Source: Pachydiplax longipennis (taxonomy: Eukaryota > Arthropoda > Insecta > Odonata > Libellulidae). Taken from it: a stretch of 64,000 nt of DNA. Made by a program: the position numbers and the translations under genes. Shown here one piece after another: positions 12,346-26,705 of the stretch (position 1 is the first letter of the stretch; the number at the start of each line of letters is the position of its first letter). The stretch is from NCBI GenBank assembly GCA_036926295.1, contig JAVFKF010000002.1, positions 12,101,501-12,165,500 of the forward strand, read 5' to 3'. The notes beneath the pieces are model-generated. The model saw only the letters and a program-made list of their open reading frames with translations, was not told where the DNA came from and ran no database searches.

Positions 12346-15300
12346 AGTTATACATGCAAAATTACCTTTGCTGTAAAGGCTCTTATAAAAATAATGCGAA
12401 TACATTTTAGCCAATTGAAGAGGTGCTGAGTAACCAGCTTTCCAGGTGATGACATTCCAGACTGACTGGGTGTTTAGACGTCCAGGTTTTCCAGTATTTG
12501 CCACGGATTAGAATCATCACTCAAGGTGTCCGGAAAAGAATATTCAGGTTATCGGAAGGCCTAATTACCTCGGTTGTTTGTTATTCTTTTTGATGCGATA
12601 GTTTTCAATCCTAATCACCAAATATCCCAGTAAGTAATCTGCGTATATATGGTATAGGTCTTCCGAGTGACTTACCTCGATAATTAGAGGAGTGATCATT
12701 CGCTAAACATAATTATGGTAAAGGGCTTGTATATTTATGTATTAACGGCATGGTACGTACAAATATTTGGAAACCTTGTGAAAATGACGGTAGCGTTCAT
12801 TTGTTCCAGTTGTTTACCTTTAATTCAACAAAGTTAATGTACAAACAAAGTAAATTTACCGGTTTATCACCATCGGTCTCCGAGCATTATTTATTCGAAG
12901 GATATCACTAAATTAGTAGCGTAATTACATATATCCATCGCTGGAACTCCAGTTTCAGTCTAAAAATCCAGGAATGGAGAACCTCATTTCATCGGAAGGA
13001 CGCACTTACCATGCGCCAAAGAAATCACTAGACCTAACTTGAATACAAATATTGCCTGGATTCAAAAAGTTAACTCTTTTAACGATAAGTTAACCTAATA
13101 AAACATTTTACATTTTAGGAAGCTGGAGATCAAAGTTGGGCCTAATAATAGCCAGAGGTGGGAATGCTTTAGAGTACATGCGGTATTTTCCAGGGTTCAA
13201 TCTACCTTTCCTTTACTGCGTCGTTTAATTAATTTTTCCAGAGAGTTATTTATCACGTCAAGTTATAAGAAAATGAGAAATAGGCTGTCGTTTTCCATTC
13301 AGCGATTAAATTCGTATAGAATTATAAATTGATCCGAATTCACATAGAAATATATAAATATGGTCTACACGCAACTCAAGTTTGTCCTGGCGGCTTCACC
13401 TGCGACTTGAAGGTTTCCTTTATGATTTTTTAGTGAATAAAAGTTCCTTCTTTCTATTTTAGGAAAATTGATTTCATATTACGGTTCACTCATTATTTCT
13501 AGATTTTAAGCAAAGACGGAACAATGCATGGGGAACCATTTTATTTGCATAGAGCTAAGCATTCATTCATTTCTGTCAGCATGTGATTCGAATAACTCTA
13601 AAAATTCATCCTACGCAGAAAATCTCATACTTTCAGATAAACTGCAAATACTTTGATTATGCAATTCTTAGAGAAAGTCTTTGGAATGACAGAGTTCGAG
13701 GAAACCGAAAGTAAGCAGTGAGGACTGTAGCGAAGTAAAAATAATTCTATGACAGCTGTTGAAAATTACGAGAATATTGAATGAATGAGAGACTCGTTGG
13801 GACTTCAATACTTAATAATTACATCCAGGCTTCGTTCCTTCGAAAAAACGTTTTAAAAACCACGAATACGCAATTAAATGACACGAACAGCATACGTTTC
13901 GAGGAAAACATTTTGATTGGCGTCAATCGCACTCCAATCTTTGAAGGTATTTTTAGTCCCGTTATTAAATTAACTAGCCAGGAATCCGATTCCATTAGGA
14001 TTTGGACCGACAAGTCTGAGAGAAAATCACTCCCGCAAAGGTTCTACATCTGCAGGAATGTAATTGGCATCCAAAAGACTTGGCGTTCTCTTAATTACGT
14101 TGGCAGAGTTTCCCGTAGTTTTTTCTCTAGTTTATGTTGGAGCTGGCAAGAAATACCTGCGGTTTTCTCTTTCTCATACAACATCCTGAAAGAAATTTGA
14201 TTTATCACGGGAGGAAAATGTGACGTGACAATTGGTATTCATAATGTAACTCTTGACGATATAAAGTCACCTGCAAAATTTTGGATATATCACATTGTGC
14301 TGTAGAGCAATGAATGTAATTAGAGAATGTTTACAATAAAGAGCGCAAAGGACAGGGTAAGTGGAATGGGTTCAGGAATGGATTTATTAGTGAAGCATGT
14401 ATGAATATTTGGAAAAGAGAAACTTACTATTATTTTACACAAGGTAGTCTTCTCCTTATCGATTTTCAATAAGCGCATTTTGCTATGATAACGGGATAGC
14501 TTAAGACACTCTATTGCGCATTTTGGAGAGAAAATTGACTCTGGAAGAAATAATTTGAGCGGAAAAGGAGGCTTTAGCAGGGTAATAGTAGGATAGTAGG
14601 CCTTCGGCAGGGTAGCAGCACAATACCTGTACGTATAATAGAAATCCGAACCCCCGCGGAATATCATTTCTAAAAAACTGAACTTTGCCTAATATATATA
14701 GAGCAAGTACCGCAAGCTTTGGCGAGATCTACACTTCTCTCTCTCTTTCTGATATTTTGTCAATGAACGAAGATATATCACAATAGATATTAATGTTTTT
14801 ATGATTAATCTAAAAATGGGAATTTTTGTATTAAATAATAATTTTATTTCTACGGTCAATCACATTTCCATCACCTGACAAATTTTTGAAACCCCAGAAA
14901 CGATTCCAAAATTATAATGTGATATGGATGATATCATCAAACATGAAGTTATGGAAGATTCGAAATCTTAAATCATTCACGGGATCGCTTATCCTTGTAA
15001 CTTTATACTGGCATAATTCGTAATCGATTTTTACTATTCCACATTCGTCATAGTAAGAAAATTAGTTATGTTAGACAGACACTCGAATACAGTGATGCAA
15101 TTATTCGTGACATTTTTTACTTCTACAGTATAGTTTATCCTATGATGTATGTTTGATTTTAGGGTCTTATATGTATAATAACATGAATAAATCGGTGTAA
15201 CTGGCGAATGTCTTTATTATTGGTGTAATTTACTCTAATTCGCATTCTAGTCGATGCTGTCAATTCGAGGAAAAACGTAGCAAATGTTAGATCTTTAATG

Positions 15301-16380
15301 AAGAAGCGAAGTAGTTAGGTAATCACTTTTTCATTATGCTCGAAAGCTAACTTTGAGCAACTTTTTATGATTTTAAACGTTTTCAAGCTTAAAATTTGCG
15401 ATGTTTTCGGAAATTCAAAGGAGGAGCGACTTGTTTATTTATAATAACCACAGGCACAAGACGTTATTTCGGTATTAATATTTTAATTACTGAATAATAT
15501 TCATAGTCCTAGTCCTAATATTACAAAGGGAGATCATTACTGGGAAAAGTGAATCGCATTAGTTCTCCTCCATTCTTGAAATGAATAATTTGAGTCTCTA
15601 TATAGTAAATTAAGTGTATAGATAATTTTTTACCGTCAATATTTTTACTGGAAAAATTATTGAATTTTTTATTGCAAATTAGATCATGTTTTTGTTTAAG
15701 TATTTTAGTAGTTGTTGGTAATCATTGTGTGACGTACTGCCTTCGGAATGATATTTTGGAGGGGTTTTCTTTCCGTTTAGGGTGAATATCAAGCAGGGAT
15801 CTTCATTTTTCTTTCTCCTTCTCTACTGACTACCACCGGGCCTATCTGCATCCATTATAATAATAAATAAATAACTTTCTTTACTTCGGAGATTTGAACG
15901 ATAAATCATGAGCAGACATCATGTCAATGTTAAACCTCTCTGCTTAAACTCCTAATATTTTTACCTGAAATGCAAAAATTTGCAATATGAAATATGCCCA
16001 AAACTCTTCGATGATAACTTAACAGTACTATATGATAGCAGTAAATTTACTTTTTATTATCACCCTAAAACCTTTCGCATAATTTGTGTTGACTAAACAT
16101 CTCTTCATATATTCATATAGAAAGAAAGTAATGATTAGTTTATTCATCTTTGTAATAGAATATCTGGCAATGGGTGTGAATATCCTCTATTTCAAATTCT
16201 CAAAAATGCTACTTCATAAAATGTGCTTCTCTCTAATGAAAAGAGGATACATTAAGCACATATGCCAATTATCCTTCCTAAAAACGCTCTCTGGAATTAT
16301 TTCTTTTGCCATCACTGAGATTTTCATTGAAGTAGTGTTCTGATGCCGAAGGAACCGCAGACGAAATATCGCTGAAAATA
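12346..16380. other. no gene recognised
   Basis: AT-rich DNA holding the longest open frame of the window, 13781-14200 plus (139 codons). Its predicted product has no recognisable domain, signal peptide or homologue. A 115-codon minus-strand frame (14320-14667) is likewise unrecognised. Confidence 0.45.
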
Positions 16381-19300
16381 ATTATACTAACGATGCGCTA
16401 AAAAAAGAGCAAATAACAATCACGCCGAATTCAAAGAGAAGTCAAAAAGAACTATTAAAGTCCTCCTGAACGAAATTAATAATTCGAATAAATACGAGAG
16501 TTAAAAAGCGGAAAGAAATAAAAGTTGAAACGAGTCGTCGAGAGTTATATCCGAAAATAATAGCGCATCGCTGAATGTGAGGCATGAAATTTTTAGATGG
16601 ATTCGAAATGAGCTTGGAAATAAACATTATCTCTAATATTCTCTCTTTCCGGCTATTTTTATCGCAAGAGAGAGAGAGAGAGATGGAAATAAATTTTTCG
16701 GAGGATCGACACATTCCATTTTACCGTAGATTAATTTGGTCGTGATAAATGTAAAGTCAGGAGAACAACTTCTCGGTCGGTGGCAGGTCATTGTTTCTTT
16801 GAATAATGGAAACTGGCCTTTGATGGACGTCTCATACTTTGCGATGGACTAATACGAGGACATAATAGGATGCCAAAATTGCAACCTATTTCCTATTCGA
16901 TAATTCGCACGCCATGGATATTTCAGCCTTCCTTCCCATCGTGATGGAAACCTTGGGTTATCCGTGGAACATTAAATTTTGAATGCACTTTTGAGTGGGA
17001 AATTGGAACAGATCACGGAGAGCGTTATCGATAGGTCAATCTCTCCAAATGTGCGAATCCTGTTCGAGAAAAATTCCTGCTCCAGAAATGCGGACAATGA
17101 TGTCTAATTTTCCGCCCGCCATATAATTAATTTCTGGTCATGCCTTCATAGCCCTTCTCTGTCCCGATATTTTTCTCCCATTACTCGCCTGTTTCCATGT
17201 CCGAACGCAACTTTCTGTCTTTAAAATCATTTTTTAACGATGCAGTGTCGAGACACGCCACTTTTGCTCATTGGCAATTTCCAGCGCTGTTCACGTAAGG
17301 GAAGGAAAAGAGATTTGTATTTAATGATCGGTTTAGAGACCCTCTATCGAGTGTTATTTAATTTTCCGGTGCAATATTTCCTCAAACGATGCTTAAAGAA
17401 AGAAAATATTGCGTGAAAAGCCAAAATGAAACAAATTGCAATGCTAATAATAATGGTATGATGAAAGTAGTAATCATGAAAAACACCGATATTTATTAAA
17501 TGTCTGCACTAGGAGGATTATTGCATTTTTGTAATTTTCTCAGTATTATATTCCACGACGTACGTTTCCACCTCTTTCGACAAGATGTTTTGTTCCTAAA
17601 ATCTGTCTTTAGAGATTGTAAGCAAAATTTAGCTGGACAATATATAGCAGATTTCATAACTGTTTAACTCGGATCTACCTCGTTTAATTAACACTCACTT
17701 GACAGTCGTACTAAAATATTTGATATAGTAACTAAAGAAATTCTTAAAGAGTTCTGAGAAAATATTTCCCATTTAATAATGTTCCGAATAACTTTAGCGA
17801 TGGATCAGCATAGGGCCATGTGCCTGCTATCGAGTATAGTTACTCATTTCTTATCATTATGCATCGAATAATTTTACGTTAATTTCCTAGGCGTTTCAGG
17901 AAAAATATATCATCCAGAGAAATCAATGGTAGAAATCAGTAATGGAAGTAGGCTTATTTATTTTATATAAAATTTTATTTCGAGACCCTACCGTAATCGG
18001 CCTTAAATTGAATGGGAAAATATATTGCTCCGAAGTGGGCCGTAAAAAAATTATCCTTTCCTAATCTGTTGGCGTAGTAATAGCCTGTTTGGTATTAAGT
18101 TTTTTAGACCCCATGAATATTTCATAAGGCGTAGGTCACGACACGCCGACTGCGAAGTGTGTCAATGCACCCGCCATTTATGTGAAATATAATCTTAGAT
18201 TCTGGTGAGAAAGATACTTCCTGAGGATCTGAAACGTAGCTTAATGCCTTTCTTCGATCATTTTCTTTCTCTCGGTTTGGCACTTCGAAAGGGACAGGTT
18301 TTATTAATTCAGAAGTAGCACTTTAAGCCGAGGAATACAATTTGCTGGTTATATCAATTCAAGTCAAAAAGAGAGAATTGACATGCACTCGAGTTTGCTC
18401 TGCATTGTTAAAAATGGACGACATAGAGTATCAATTCTCATTCCCTATGAGTACTTTGACAGCGGAAATGGCATCTTATAAATCGCTCAGAAAGTACCAC
18501 CGCCAGTAATCACTCAACCAGTGAAAATACCCCCTTCATGGAGCTACCGTTTCATTCAGGTAATAAGTTGTCTCATGAAACCTCCTCACTCATATTTTCC
18601 AAGAACGCGAAGTTGAACAAATCGCGTGCTTCAATTAAAATAATTTTCGACCGTCGTAACCTCCATTCAGCGGCCAATCATTGTCATCTGTCCCGGACTT
18701 GTAATTCCAGCAGGATTCCAGCCCAAAAAAAAACTCAATGACGGACGGGTGGGAGAAGAAGGAATTCGACCGGCCATTTTTCGCAATCCCCGCAAGAAAA
18801 ACAACCGAAATTCCTCGTGGAAGGAATGATCAATACCACCTCCATTTGCGATCTTAACGATCCTTCTTCCATTGGAAAATTGCTCGCACTTAATACGAGT
18901 GCGGGCAGGAAGTGAGCGAAATCGGGTGAAAAAGGGGAAAATTGTACATTTTTACAACTTCCTCTCGGGTAAAAAAATATCGCGCGTAAGTATATATCTC
19001 GCGTACGTGATCGGGGGATAATTTCATCACTGAGAAACGAGCCTTAGCTCGGAATCTTGGCTCGCTTCTCAGCCAATTCTTTTCTCTCTCTCCACTCTAT
19101 AAAGCATTCTGTCGGTACATCTGGCACCTATCTCTCTCCAACAATCATTCACCCCTTCCCTTTCAACCCAGCAGGCCGGGAAAACCATTCGTCGAATTCT
19201 TTAGCCTTTATCTGAAAAGGTTGGAATTCCGCAAGGACTTAGCGCCGAAAAGGAGGTTTTTTTCTTGTCGGCCGAGTTTTCTTCTCCAACTTCCACTCCA

Positions 19301-19692
19301 CTAAAAACCCTTGGACGTAGATAGGGTTAGCGCCTTCTTTGAAGACAAATTCCCCCCCAAAGGTTCATGGAACTGTTGTGCAGACGGGTTAAAGATTTCC
19401 AACGTTTTTCCATTAAAAATCGAGTGCTCCGGTGAAATTGAATAACTGCTTCCTAGTGCCTGCTATGCCCCTTATCTTGTTGAGTGAAATATTTTCATTT
19501 GCGTTTTGATATAGGATACAATTGATTAACGTACAGTTTTGTACATTGTGATTATGTGATTATGTGAAATATACTAAGGTATGAGTTTTTTGGAATCATG
19601 GCATTGATTTTGAACTCTTTTTATTGGAAGCATCGGAAAATTTCATTCATAAAGTCACTGTGCTGCACTTACGTATGTATGTTCCACAGAGA
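16381..19692. other. no gene recognised; CpG-richer 18.5-19.3 kb
   Basis: The stretch contains a short (GA)n run at about 16671-16682. Mixed-composition unique sequence at 16.75-17.35 kb is of the kind often seen for conserved non-coding DNA, and a CpG-richer island lies at 18.5-19.3 kb. The 67-codon frame at 18538-18741 is unrecognised. Confidence 0.4.
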
Positions 19693-19766
19693 ACATTCTG
19701 TGAGGGAGCCAAGCTAACTCGCTCCTCATCTCCTATTCTAGGCCTCATTAACTCTCCTGAGCTATT
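19693..19766 (+). repeat. dispersed short repeat (copy C)
   Basis: The segment contains AGCTAACTCGCTCCTCATCT followed by TAGGCCTCATTAACTCTCC. This matches the order of the other copies, in which the core is followed by TAGTGAGCCTCATTCTTTCC. It is degraded and has no visible tRNA boxes. Confidence 0.55.
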
Positions 19767-22581
19767 GGTATCTATTATTCAAAACGGTCCTCGGGCTAAA
19801 TAATTTACATACAGAGAGTTACAGTTATGAGAAGCTAAAGTAAGGTAATTAAACAATTGTTTGATATGTAATAGTGATTGTTGGGTACTTTCTCTGACAT
19901 TGGCTTTTACTGGATAGTAATTGCAAAGTTACCACTTTCTAAGTACAGGCACTTTTTTTCTTTACCTTCTATTCCTATTTTGAGAAAAAATGGCAGTCAT
20001 TAGATATAACAACTGCTCATTGTCCGTTTCTTTACTCTTTCGGGTGGTTCTAAAAGAGAATATAAGTAACCGCATAAATTATACATAACTCGATAAGTAT
20101 ACTTGTTCAGGGAACCACAATAAATGAAATAGTTCAATTTTATTCTTTAAAAGTAAATTTTGATTAGCTCGCATCTATCCTGCCTATATATTTAATCTAT
20201 ATCCTCCGTGTAGAAAGTTACGTTAAATATAATTCGGGGATTTTAACAACGTAAGTTACGTTGACGTTAAGTTCATTGATTGCGAGAAACAAACGCATAT
20301 GTCGATAATATTTTACATCTAACTATACGTTTGTAAATATTTGTTTTGATGGATAATAATTAAGAGGGCATGGAACATAAAACTTATGGATTAATGGGTA
20401 AGGAAATTTCAATAATGGTGTTCAGGATTCTAAATATCGAGACTGCTTTTTGGAATCAGTTATACAAGGGAAGGAACATCATAATTTCTCATCTGATGCC
20501 AGAGGAAGTCAAGATAGAAACTTATCCTATTTCAACAGCTTTCTAACGCAGACCAAACTTTTTTCGTGCGAGTAAAAATTTCACGGGAACGCAAAGAAAG
20601 TCTGTTTGCGATGAATGTCCTTCTCATGACTCTCAAACACTTGCGTTATCCCGTAGTGTTGATTGGACGGCCCACTCCCTCTCTTTTTTCTTCCACCGCT
20701 TTTTCAATCTTCTCTTCTCCTCGTTCTGTTTAACATTCTCTCTTAAAGGAAGGAAGAGAGGAAAGAATTGAGGCGATGAGCTAAGAGAGGCTTTCTGGAG
20801 TTGATCGAATTAAGTAGAGGGGAAATTTTAGTATTAAGACGAATTAGAAATCCGTGTTTGGAAAACCTTTTTCCTAATTGTGGAATTAGTTTGAAGATAG
20901 AGGAATCTAAAATCAATTTGACTAGACTGTATAAATTTAAAACCTATTCAAAATGGATTTAATCAAATAAAATCATAGAAAAATTAGAGCAAAAATAATT
21001 CTAGTAAGGAAAATTTAGTAAAATTAGTTTTAATTACAATTTAATAATTTTACTAATTTACTATTTTTTTCTTAAAGTTTGAAAATATAATAGTTTTTGA
21101 AGGTTGATTTCATAATTATAATTTTCAAGATATACCTTCAAATACGCGATGTATAACCTATTTTATAGGAAAGTTTTTCAGGACCAATGTAACCCTTTAG
21201 CGAATCAAATTTTATTAAAATTATAAATAGAGAAAGCTATTAGTCTTAAAGACTTGCGATTCGGGCTTTTTAGATTATAAGGATCAGATGTATACAATAA
21301 TATACACATATATTTAATGATAATAAAATACTAAGTAGTGGTGATTATGAAAGTGCTTCGACAAGTTCCGTCGTTTTTGACGAGTGAGTTTACGTGTGTT
21401 TAAATAATTATCATCAGTGTCCAGACTATCTTATCTACAAGGGTCCAGAGAAATGAATTTAGTGATTATGGGCACATTCATTAAGCTAAAAATTGTCAGG
21501 AATTATTGTTAGCGTTGAAACTGTTAGCTTCCTTGCGAGGGAATGAATTTTCAGATTACTTAATATCCCCCAATTGATCAGAAGGTTATTCTGTCAATAA
21601 ATTGGTTACAAAATATCCAGTGATCGTTACGTTTACAAATGTATGAACGCGTTCATTTCCTAGCTTCGTGGGACCCCTTGGGATACGCGTAACATTGGGA
21701 GGAATACTTCACTGTAAAATATACTGGATTCACGACCGAGAGTTGCATTGGGAGGAGGTAGGTGCAGTGAAACATTCAAAGGTAAATAGCCTCGGGTGAG
21801 TCAAACGAACAGGATCTATTTATTTAGAGAGGAAAACCTAATAGTGGGATAGAAATGGTTACCTACGTATGAATGGAGACCGTTTAGATGGATTTTTATC
21901 TATATATCCTTTTTATAACGGGGAGGCAACAACTAGTTGAAAGATATCTAAAGAGTGAATGGTGCTTTGTTAGATAACCTTCCAAATTTCCTTGTGTGAG
22001 AGCGGATGAAACAAAAGGTTATTGAAATGATTCTTTTCATTTTGTTAAGTCTTTGAGCATTCAATACAGGGGGGTATACAGGGTATAGAATATTCCATTG
22101 CTAACTCGCAGATGTAAATAAGCTTATCAATTAAATTTTTCATGCATAGTGGAAATTGGAAGATGTTTGTGGAAATAACCAGTTATTTTATATTGAATAT
22201 TATTCGCGTGTTTTCAGATTCGTGTTTCCCATTGTGTACACATAATTAAGATTTTAACAAATAATTCAATTTTAAGGATCTTGGAAATGTAAAAGAAGTT
22301 AAATGAAAGATAGGTGGTTAGGTGGAAGAAATGTCCATTACAGCCTGCCTACCCTAGTCTAATAAAGCGTGGAAAATAATTATGATGTTAAAAAGACAGA
22401 GTTAGAGAAATGTCCTAGATAAAGGCCCGAGGTGCGAAGTTGAGGACTAACAAGAGATTTTCAGACCTAAAAGAACGTCAATAATTTCACTGATTCGCTC
22501 TTAATAGGAGTTAGATTCCAGCTATGGACTACAGTGTCTAATTGTAAATCTACCTCTTCTGTCAGAAATAACAAGAACTTT
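19767..22581. other. no gene recognised; 17-nt perfect palindrome
   Basis: Mostly AT-rich, and very AT-rich at 20.95-21.15 kb. A perfect palindrome CAACGTAAGTTACGTTG with 8-bp arms lies at 20247-20263. It could be a symmetric binding site, but no assignment is made. Confidence 0.45.
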
Positions 22582-22780
22582 ACTACATCTACATCTACAT
22601 ACATGCCTGCAAGCAACCCTTAGGCGTCTAGCAAGGAGTGCAAGTACCATGACTCTACTGTCCTAATCGATTATTTTCGTTCATCCATCGGAACTAGTCG
22701 CTGTCTTATTGCAACAATCCAAAATGCAAAGTAAATCGAATCCCCAATAGTTATTCAATTTAAATTATTTTTGTCTGCTA
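22582..22780 (+). repeat. degraded arthropod dispersed repeat (CTACATCTACATC type)
   Basis: The sequence opens with CTACATCTACATCTACATAC, then GCAAGCAACCCTTAGGCGTC and GTGCAAGTACCATG. This order is typical of a family scattered through many arthropod genomes: CTACATCTACATACATACC, then GCAAGCCACC, then a GGTACCATG-like segment. The copy is diverged, and its end near 22780 is a guess. The assignment rests on remembered pattern only. Confidence 0.55.
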
Positions 22781-22789
22781 TGGAATTCC

Positions 22790-24300
22790 ACACAGTTATC
22801 ACTTCAGTGAAGTTCGATAAAAAGTTTTTCGGAAAGTTAAAAAAAAACATAAAGAGCGATCCGTCATAAAATAGTTTTCTTTTGAACTTGAACCTGCATT
22901 ATAGTAGATGTATATTTTTTACAATTTTTAAGAAATGTTATCAATTTTTATCGTGGGAGATTATTGCAAAAGTGAACAGCATCCGCAGTAAATGAAAAAT
23001 CGATATTTCTAAGTGCACAGTTCCATGGTAACAAAGAAATCAGTCTCCGTTTGGCAATAACGGATAACGGTTTAGTTATTTTTGTTGATATAGAACCGTA
23101 CCTACGGTTTCTACGGAGTAAGGCATAACTTTGTGGTATTGTGTTTTGAATCGCGTTAGGGTCTGTCAAATAAAGATAAGGTTCACTTTTGTATCCTCTT
23201 TCATGTGAACATGTATCTACTCGAGAAACAGGATGAACTTCTTCGCGGGGGCATAAAATCGAACCACCGTTTGATTACGCAAGGAAAAACATACACACAG
23301 CTCGTCATTACAAAACCATTTGTGTGGCCGTTTAATTCACGCGGAGACGGGAAATCTGCCACCCGCATATGCCAACGTGATTCATTTCGTCCCTCCCCAC
23401 TCGAGGGACACTTGTTCGTAAACATCGAAGTTTAAACCTTTCCCCTCCTTCAATAGAGTAAATTCGACCTCGTGCTGCACAAATAGTTTGCGCATGCCGC
23501 GCAGAAAAGCGGAGTAAAAAAACCGTGGAAGGAGGCGGAAATCGCTTATTAATAGCATCTCCTTTTCTTCGCGCTAGTTAAAATCCTTTTACGGTAATAG
23601 GGAGAGATCTCGACAGTACAATTCCTCCATCTCCTATTCCCCATCCCACGTACTTCTCCCGCCGTCGCAAGAAGCTGTCCAAACAAACAGCCGTGGAACG
23701 ACATAAAGCCAACGGGCGTTTACGCGAAGGGAAGAGCAGATGGTCTCCCTCCTGTTTCTTTTTTGCCACCCATGCCGACGGGTGCGCCCGACGAAGGTGA
23801 CGGACAAGGAGGAATAAAGAAGAGAGATGCGTACGAGAGATTGATGTGACGTGGGAAGGGTTGCGAGAAAGAGAAATGCGAAACTAAAGGAAGATGAAGG
23901 AGATGAGTGATGCTGCGGTACCTCTCTGGACCAACTTAATCCGCCCCTGAATTACGCTCGCATGGAGAAACGCTCCCGAAAATGTTCTTCCAATTTTATT
24001 CTGGAGGCTGCACAGACATCAGCCCGAATACTGGTTGGATTATCAACACCTCCACCGTTAGCTACTATCACCGCAATGTGTGATTAGGAATGAGGTAGTT
24101 CATCCTTTGTAGTAGTGTCAACTTTGGAATTTAATCGAATTGATTTCGTTGGCTGAAAAATCGCTGAAACCTTCTTAAACTACTTATTTCTGCAAAGTAT
24201 TAAGACCGAAGGCCGTTTTAGGTCTCAAATTCCATTTCTGGAGAGGGAACAAAGCTCAAAGTATGAGAGAAGTGAGGTAACTTGCCTTCAATTTTCCTAA
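22790..24300. other. CpG-richer island 23.2-24.05 kb, no gene
   Basis: Two open frames at 23201-23435 are near-complete reverse complements of each other, and a 63-codon minus-strand frame spans 23578-23769. None is recognisable. A purine-rich run covers about 23780-23905. Short matches to the dispersed repeat core occur on the minus strand near 24087-24102 and 24268-24285. The island could be regulatory, but no promoter element is convincing. Confidence 0.4.
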
Positions 24301-26574
24301 TCCAAAAGCCTATCGGTGGAAAACTTCTATTTGAGTGTGAATATAAAAAAATAAAACATTTTGACAATTCAATACATAATTGTTCTGCCATTCGGTAGGT
24401 TCATGTGTTTCAATATTCCCTATTTATGCTCTCTCCTCCGCTTCTTGGTAATTTATCCCACCCTTTAAGTGATCTGACACCTTTGCCTATGTATTTATCG
24501 CTGCATTTTTCTCTAGTATTCTCCATTCGATTGCTTCTTCAGCAATCCCTCTCCTCTCAATATTTGACTCACTCATTTTCTCTGTCGAGGCTTAATTACT
24601 TCAATTTAAACCCTCTCCTCCCTCACTATCTCTAGTACGTCCGTTTTTGTTTTTCTATTAACCCAACTTACTTTTTCCATTATACGCCATAACCACATAT
24701 CAATAGCCTTTAATCCATGATATGATGTGTCAAAACAATTCAATTCGGAGTTGCAAATACGCAGGCAACCATTCAGAATCATTTAAACTGCAGTAGCTTC
24801 ATTGTCATTGAGTGAGGGAGACAGAAGGAATCTACATACAAACTTTACGCACGTACATTTCACATACGCATAAATTATCTCATTTTCCTCTACTGTCATC
24901 CTAGCGATAAATTAAAATTATTTTATTTATTTAGATATAGCTGCAAGAATATTCTACCAGTATCAAAAGTAAACATTAAAACAAGAGAAAGAAGGTATAA
25001 TTTATTTCTTCGCATTTTCTTTAAGTCTTCTTACCGCTTTATTGGGAATTATACAACCACGTGATTTTGCCGCGAAGTCAGTGAATGCATTTTATTAGTC
25101 TCAGTTAGTTCCCATGTATAGTATGCGTGCTGAGTATGGAAACCTACCTGCAAGAGTTATATTCTTGAAAAGATATGCAGCAAGCGGTATGTTTTCTTAA
25201 GAATTGCTGCGATGTATCGGTTAGATGAAGAGTTAGCTCGAATTTGCTCAAGGAATTCAGAGATAATGCGTCCTCGGAAGACTTACAGATATTATACTTC
25301 TACCCAGTTACATAGGCTCATCAAATGCTGGCAGAAAATCTGGGGATAGTAATAGTAATTGTCTCTTTGGGGTGTTTTGAGATTATAGACTTATTCATTC
25401 AGATACTATCTCAGAAACAATATGCTCTCTTATTTAACTCAATTGCATGATCCAAGTCAATTCTTTGCAATTCCTCAAAAAAGGTGCTCCTAATTATTTG
25501 TAGGGAAAGAGACAGTACCGCAGCTGCTATCAGTATATAACAATCACCGTTTATAAATGATAACATTCGGCAAGTAACTCATTTGGCAGTCGATATATAG
25601 GTAAATTCAGGGAAACACACACATAAACGTGAACTAATAAATGTCTGGAGAGTGTAAAGAGACCCTTAGGGAGCTGACAAAAATAGAATACATCTCTTAT
25701 GAAAGAATCAAGGATTTAAATTCCGTTCTTATTTGCCCTTGAATGTTAAAAGATAAAAGTTGATTTTATTTGAAATGGGAGTAACCTAAATTCGAAATAC
25801 CTGCCCTAAAATGTTTATTGGGACAAATTTCCAGTTATACACGTAAAGTTATGAAAAATATGTAGGCCGATATGGAGGAACTCGTGGAAAAATGTATGCA
25901 GAGACCTTGCGTGACTGGAAGCAAGGGGACGCATGGTGTCACGGTGACGTAACTACGTTATGTACGATTCCCAGAATGATTCTAGCTTCTGCAGAAATTT
26001 GCATTTCATATCGGGAGTTGACTTACTGAATTTTAATGTACATATTAAAAGCTGTTCTTAAAAAATGACGATGGAAAAACGGTTACTTCTTGACCTGGGC
26101 ACTCAATTGCATCGCTAATTTCCATTTAAATCAAAGAGTGAGAACAAAGCCATGAATCGAATTAGAAAGTGCAATATCAACGAAAGAAAGAATATGGATG
26201 AGTTGGGTCATGAATAAATCCATGCGACTGTTAATTGAGTTCCGATAATTGGCGTACTGATTAATAGGGGAAAGGTAAAATCAAGCGAATTCGTCCTTTG
26301 TGCGAGACTGTTTTTCCTGCAGGAAACCAGGATGAAATTACGAAGGGAATATGAGTTTTACTTCGATGGGAGAGTGGATGCATATGATCACAGAGAAAGG
26401 TTTTGCTGATGTTTGCAACGGTTAAAGAAGAAAAAAACGATCTTATTAGCATCGTTGAAAGCTAAAAAGCTTATAAGTGCACTATCTCTGGGCATGAAGG
26501 ATTTAATTCCGAAATGTGGTATTACAGGGTGGGAAATCTGCCGGTTTCTTTTTAAATTACGTCGTAACAGGAAA
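24301..26574. other. no gene recognised
   Basis: AT-rich. A pyrimidine-rich segment at 24.40-24.64 kb gives a 76-codon Leu/Ser-rich open frame, explained by composition. Confidence 0.45.
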
Positions 26575-26705
26575 TTATTAAATTATTATTAAAATGTAAT
26601 ATTCTTAATATCTTATTTATAATACTTAAATCATAATTTATGATTTATATTATATATTTATTTATAAATTCTTAAGTTATTATTTAAAAAAATTAAAATA
26701 TTAAA
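26575..26705. repeat. very AT-rich tract with a 19-nt palindrome
   Basis: Almost pure A/T for about 130 bases. AAATCATAA and TTATGATTT form a perfect 9-bp inverted repeat around one base at 26628-26646. Confidence 0.7.

Noticed and set aside
13781..14200. 139-codon plus-strand open frame, the longest in the window
   Set aside because: A frame this long is borderline expected once or less by chance in 64 kb of this composition. The product has no recognisable domain and a 64-codon frame overlaps it on the other strand.
14320..14667. 115-codon minus-strand open frame
   Set aside because: Composition-driven hydrophobic product without recognisable motifs.
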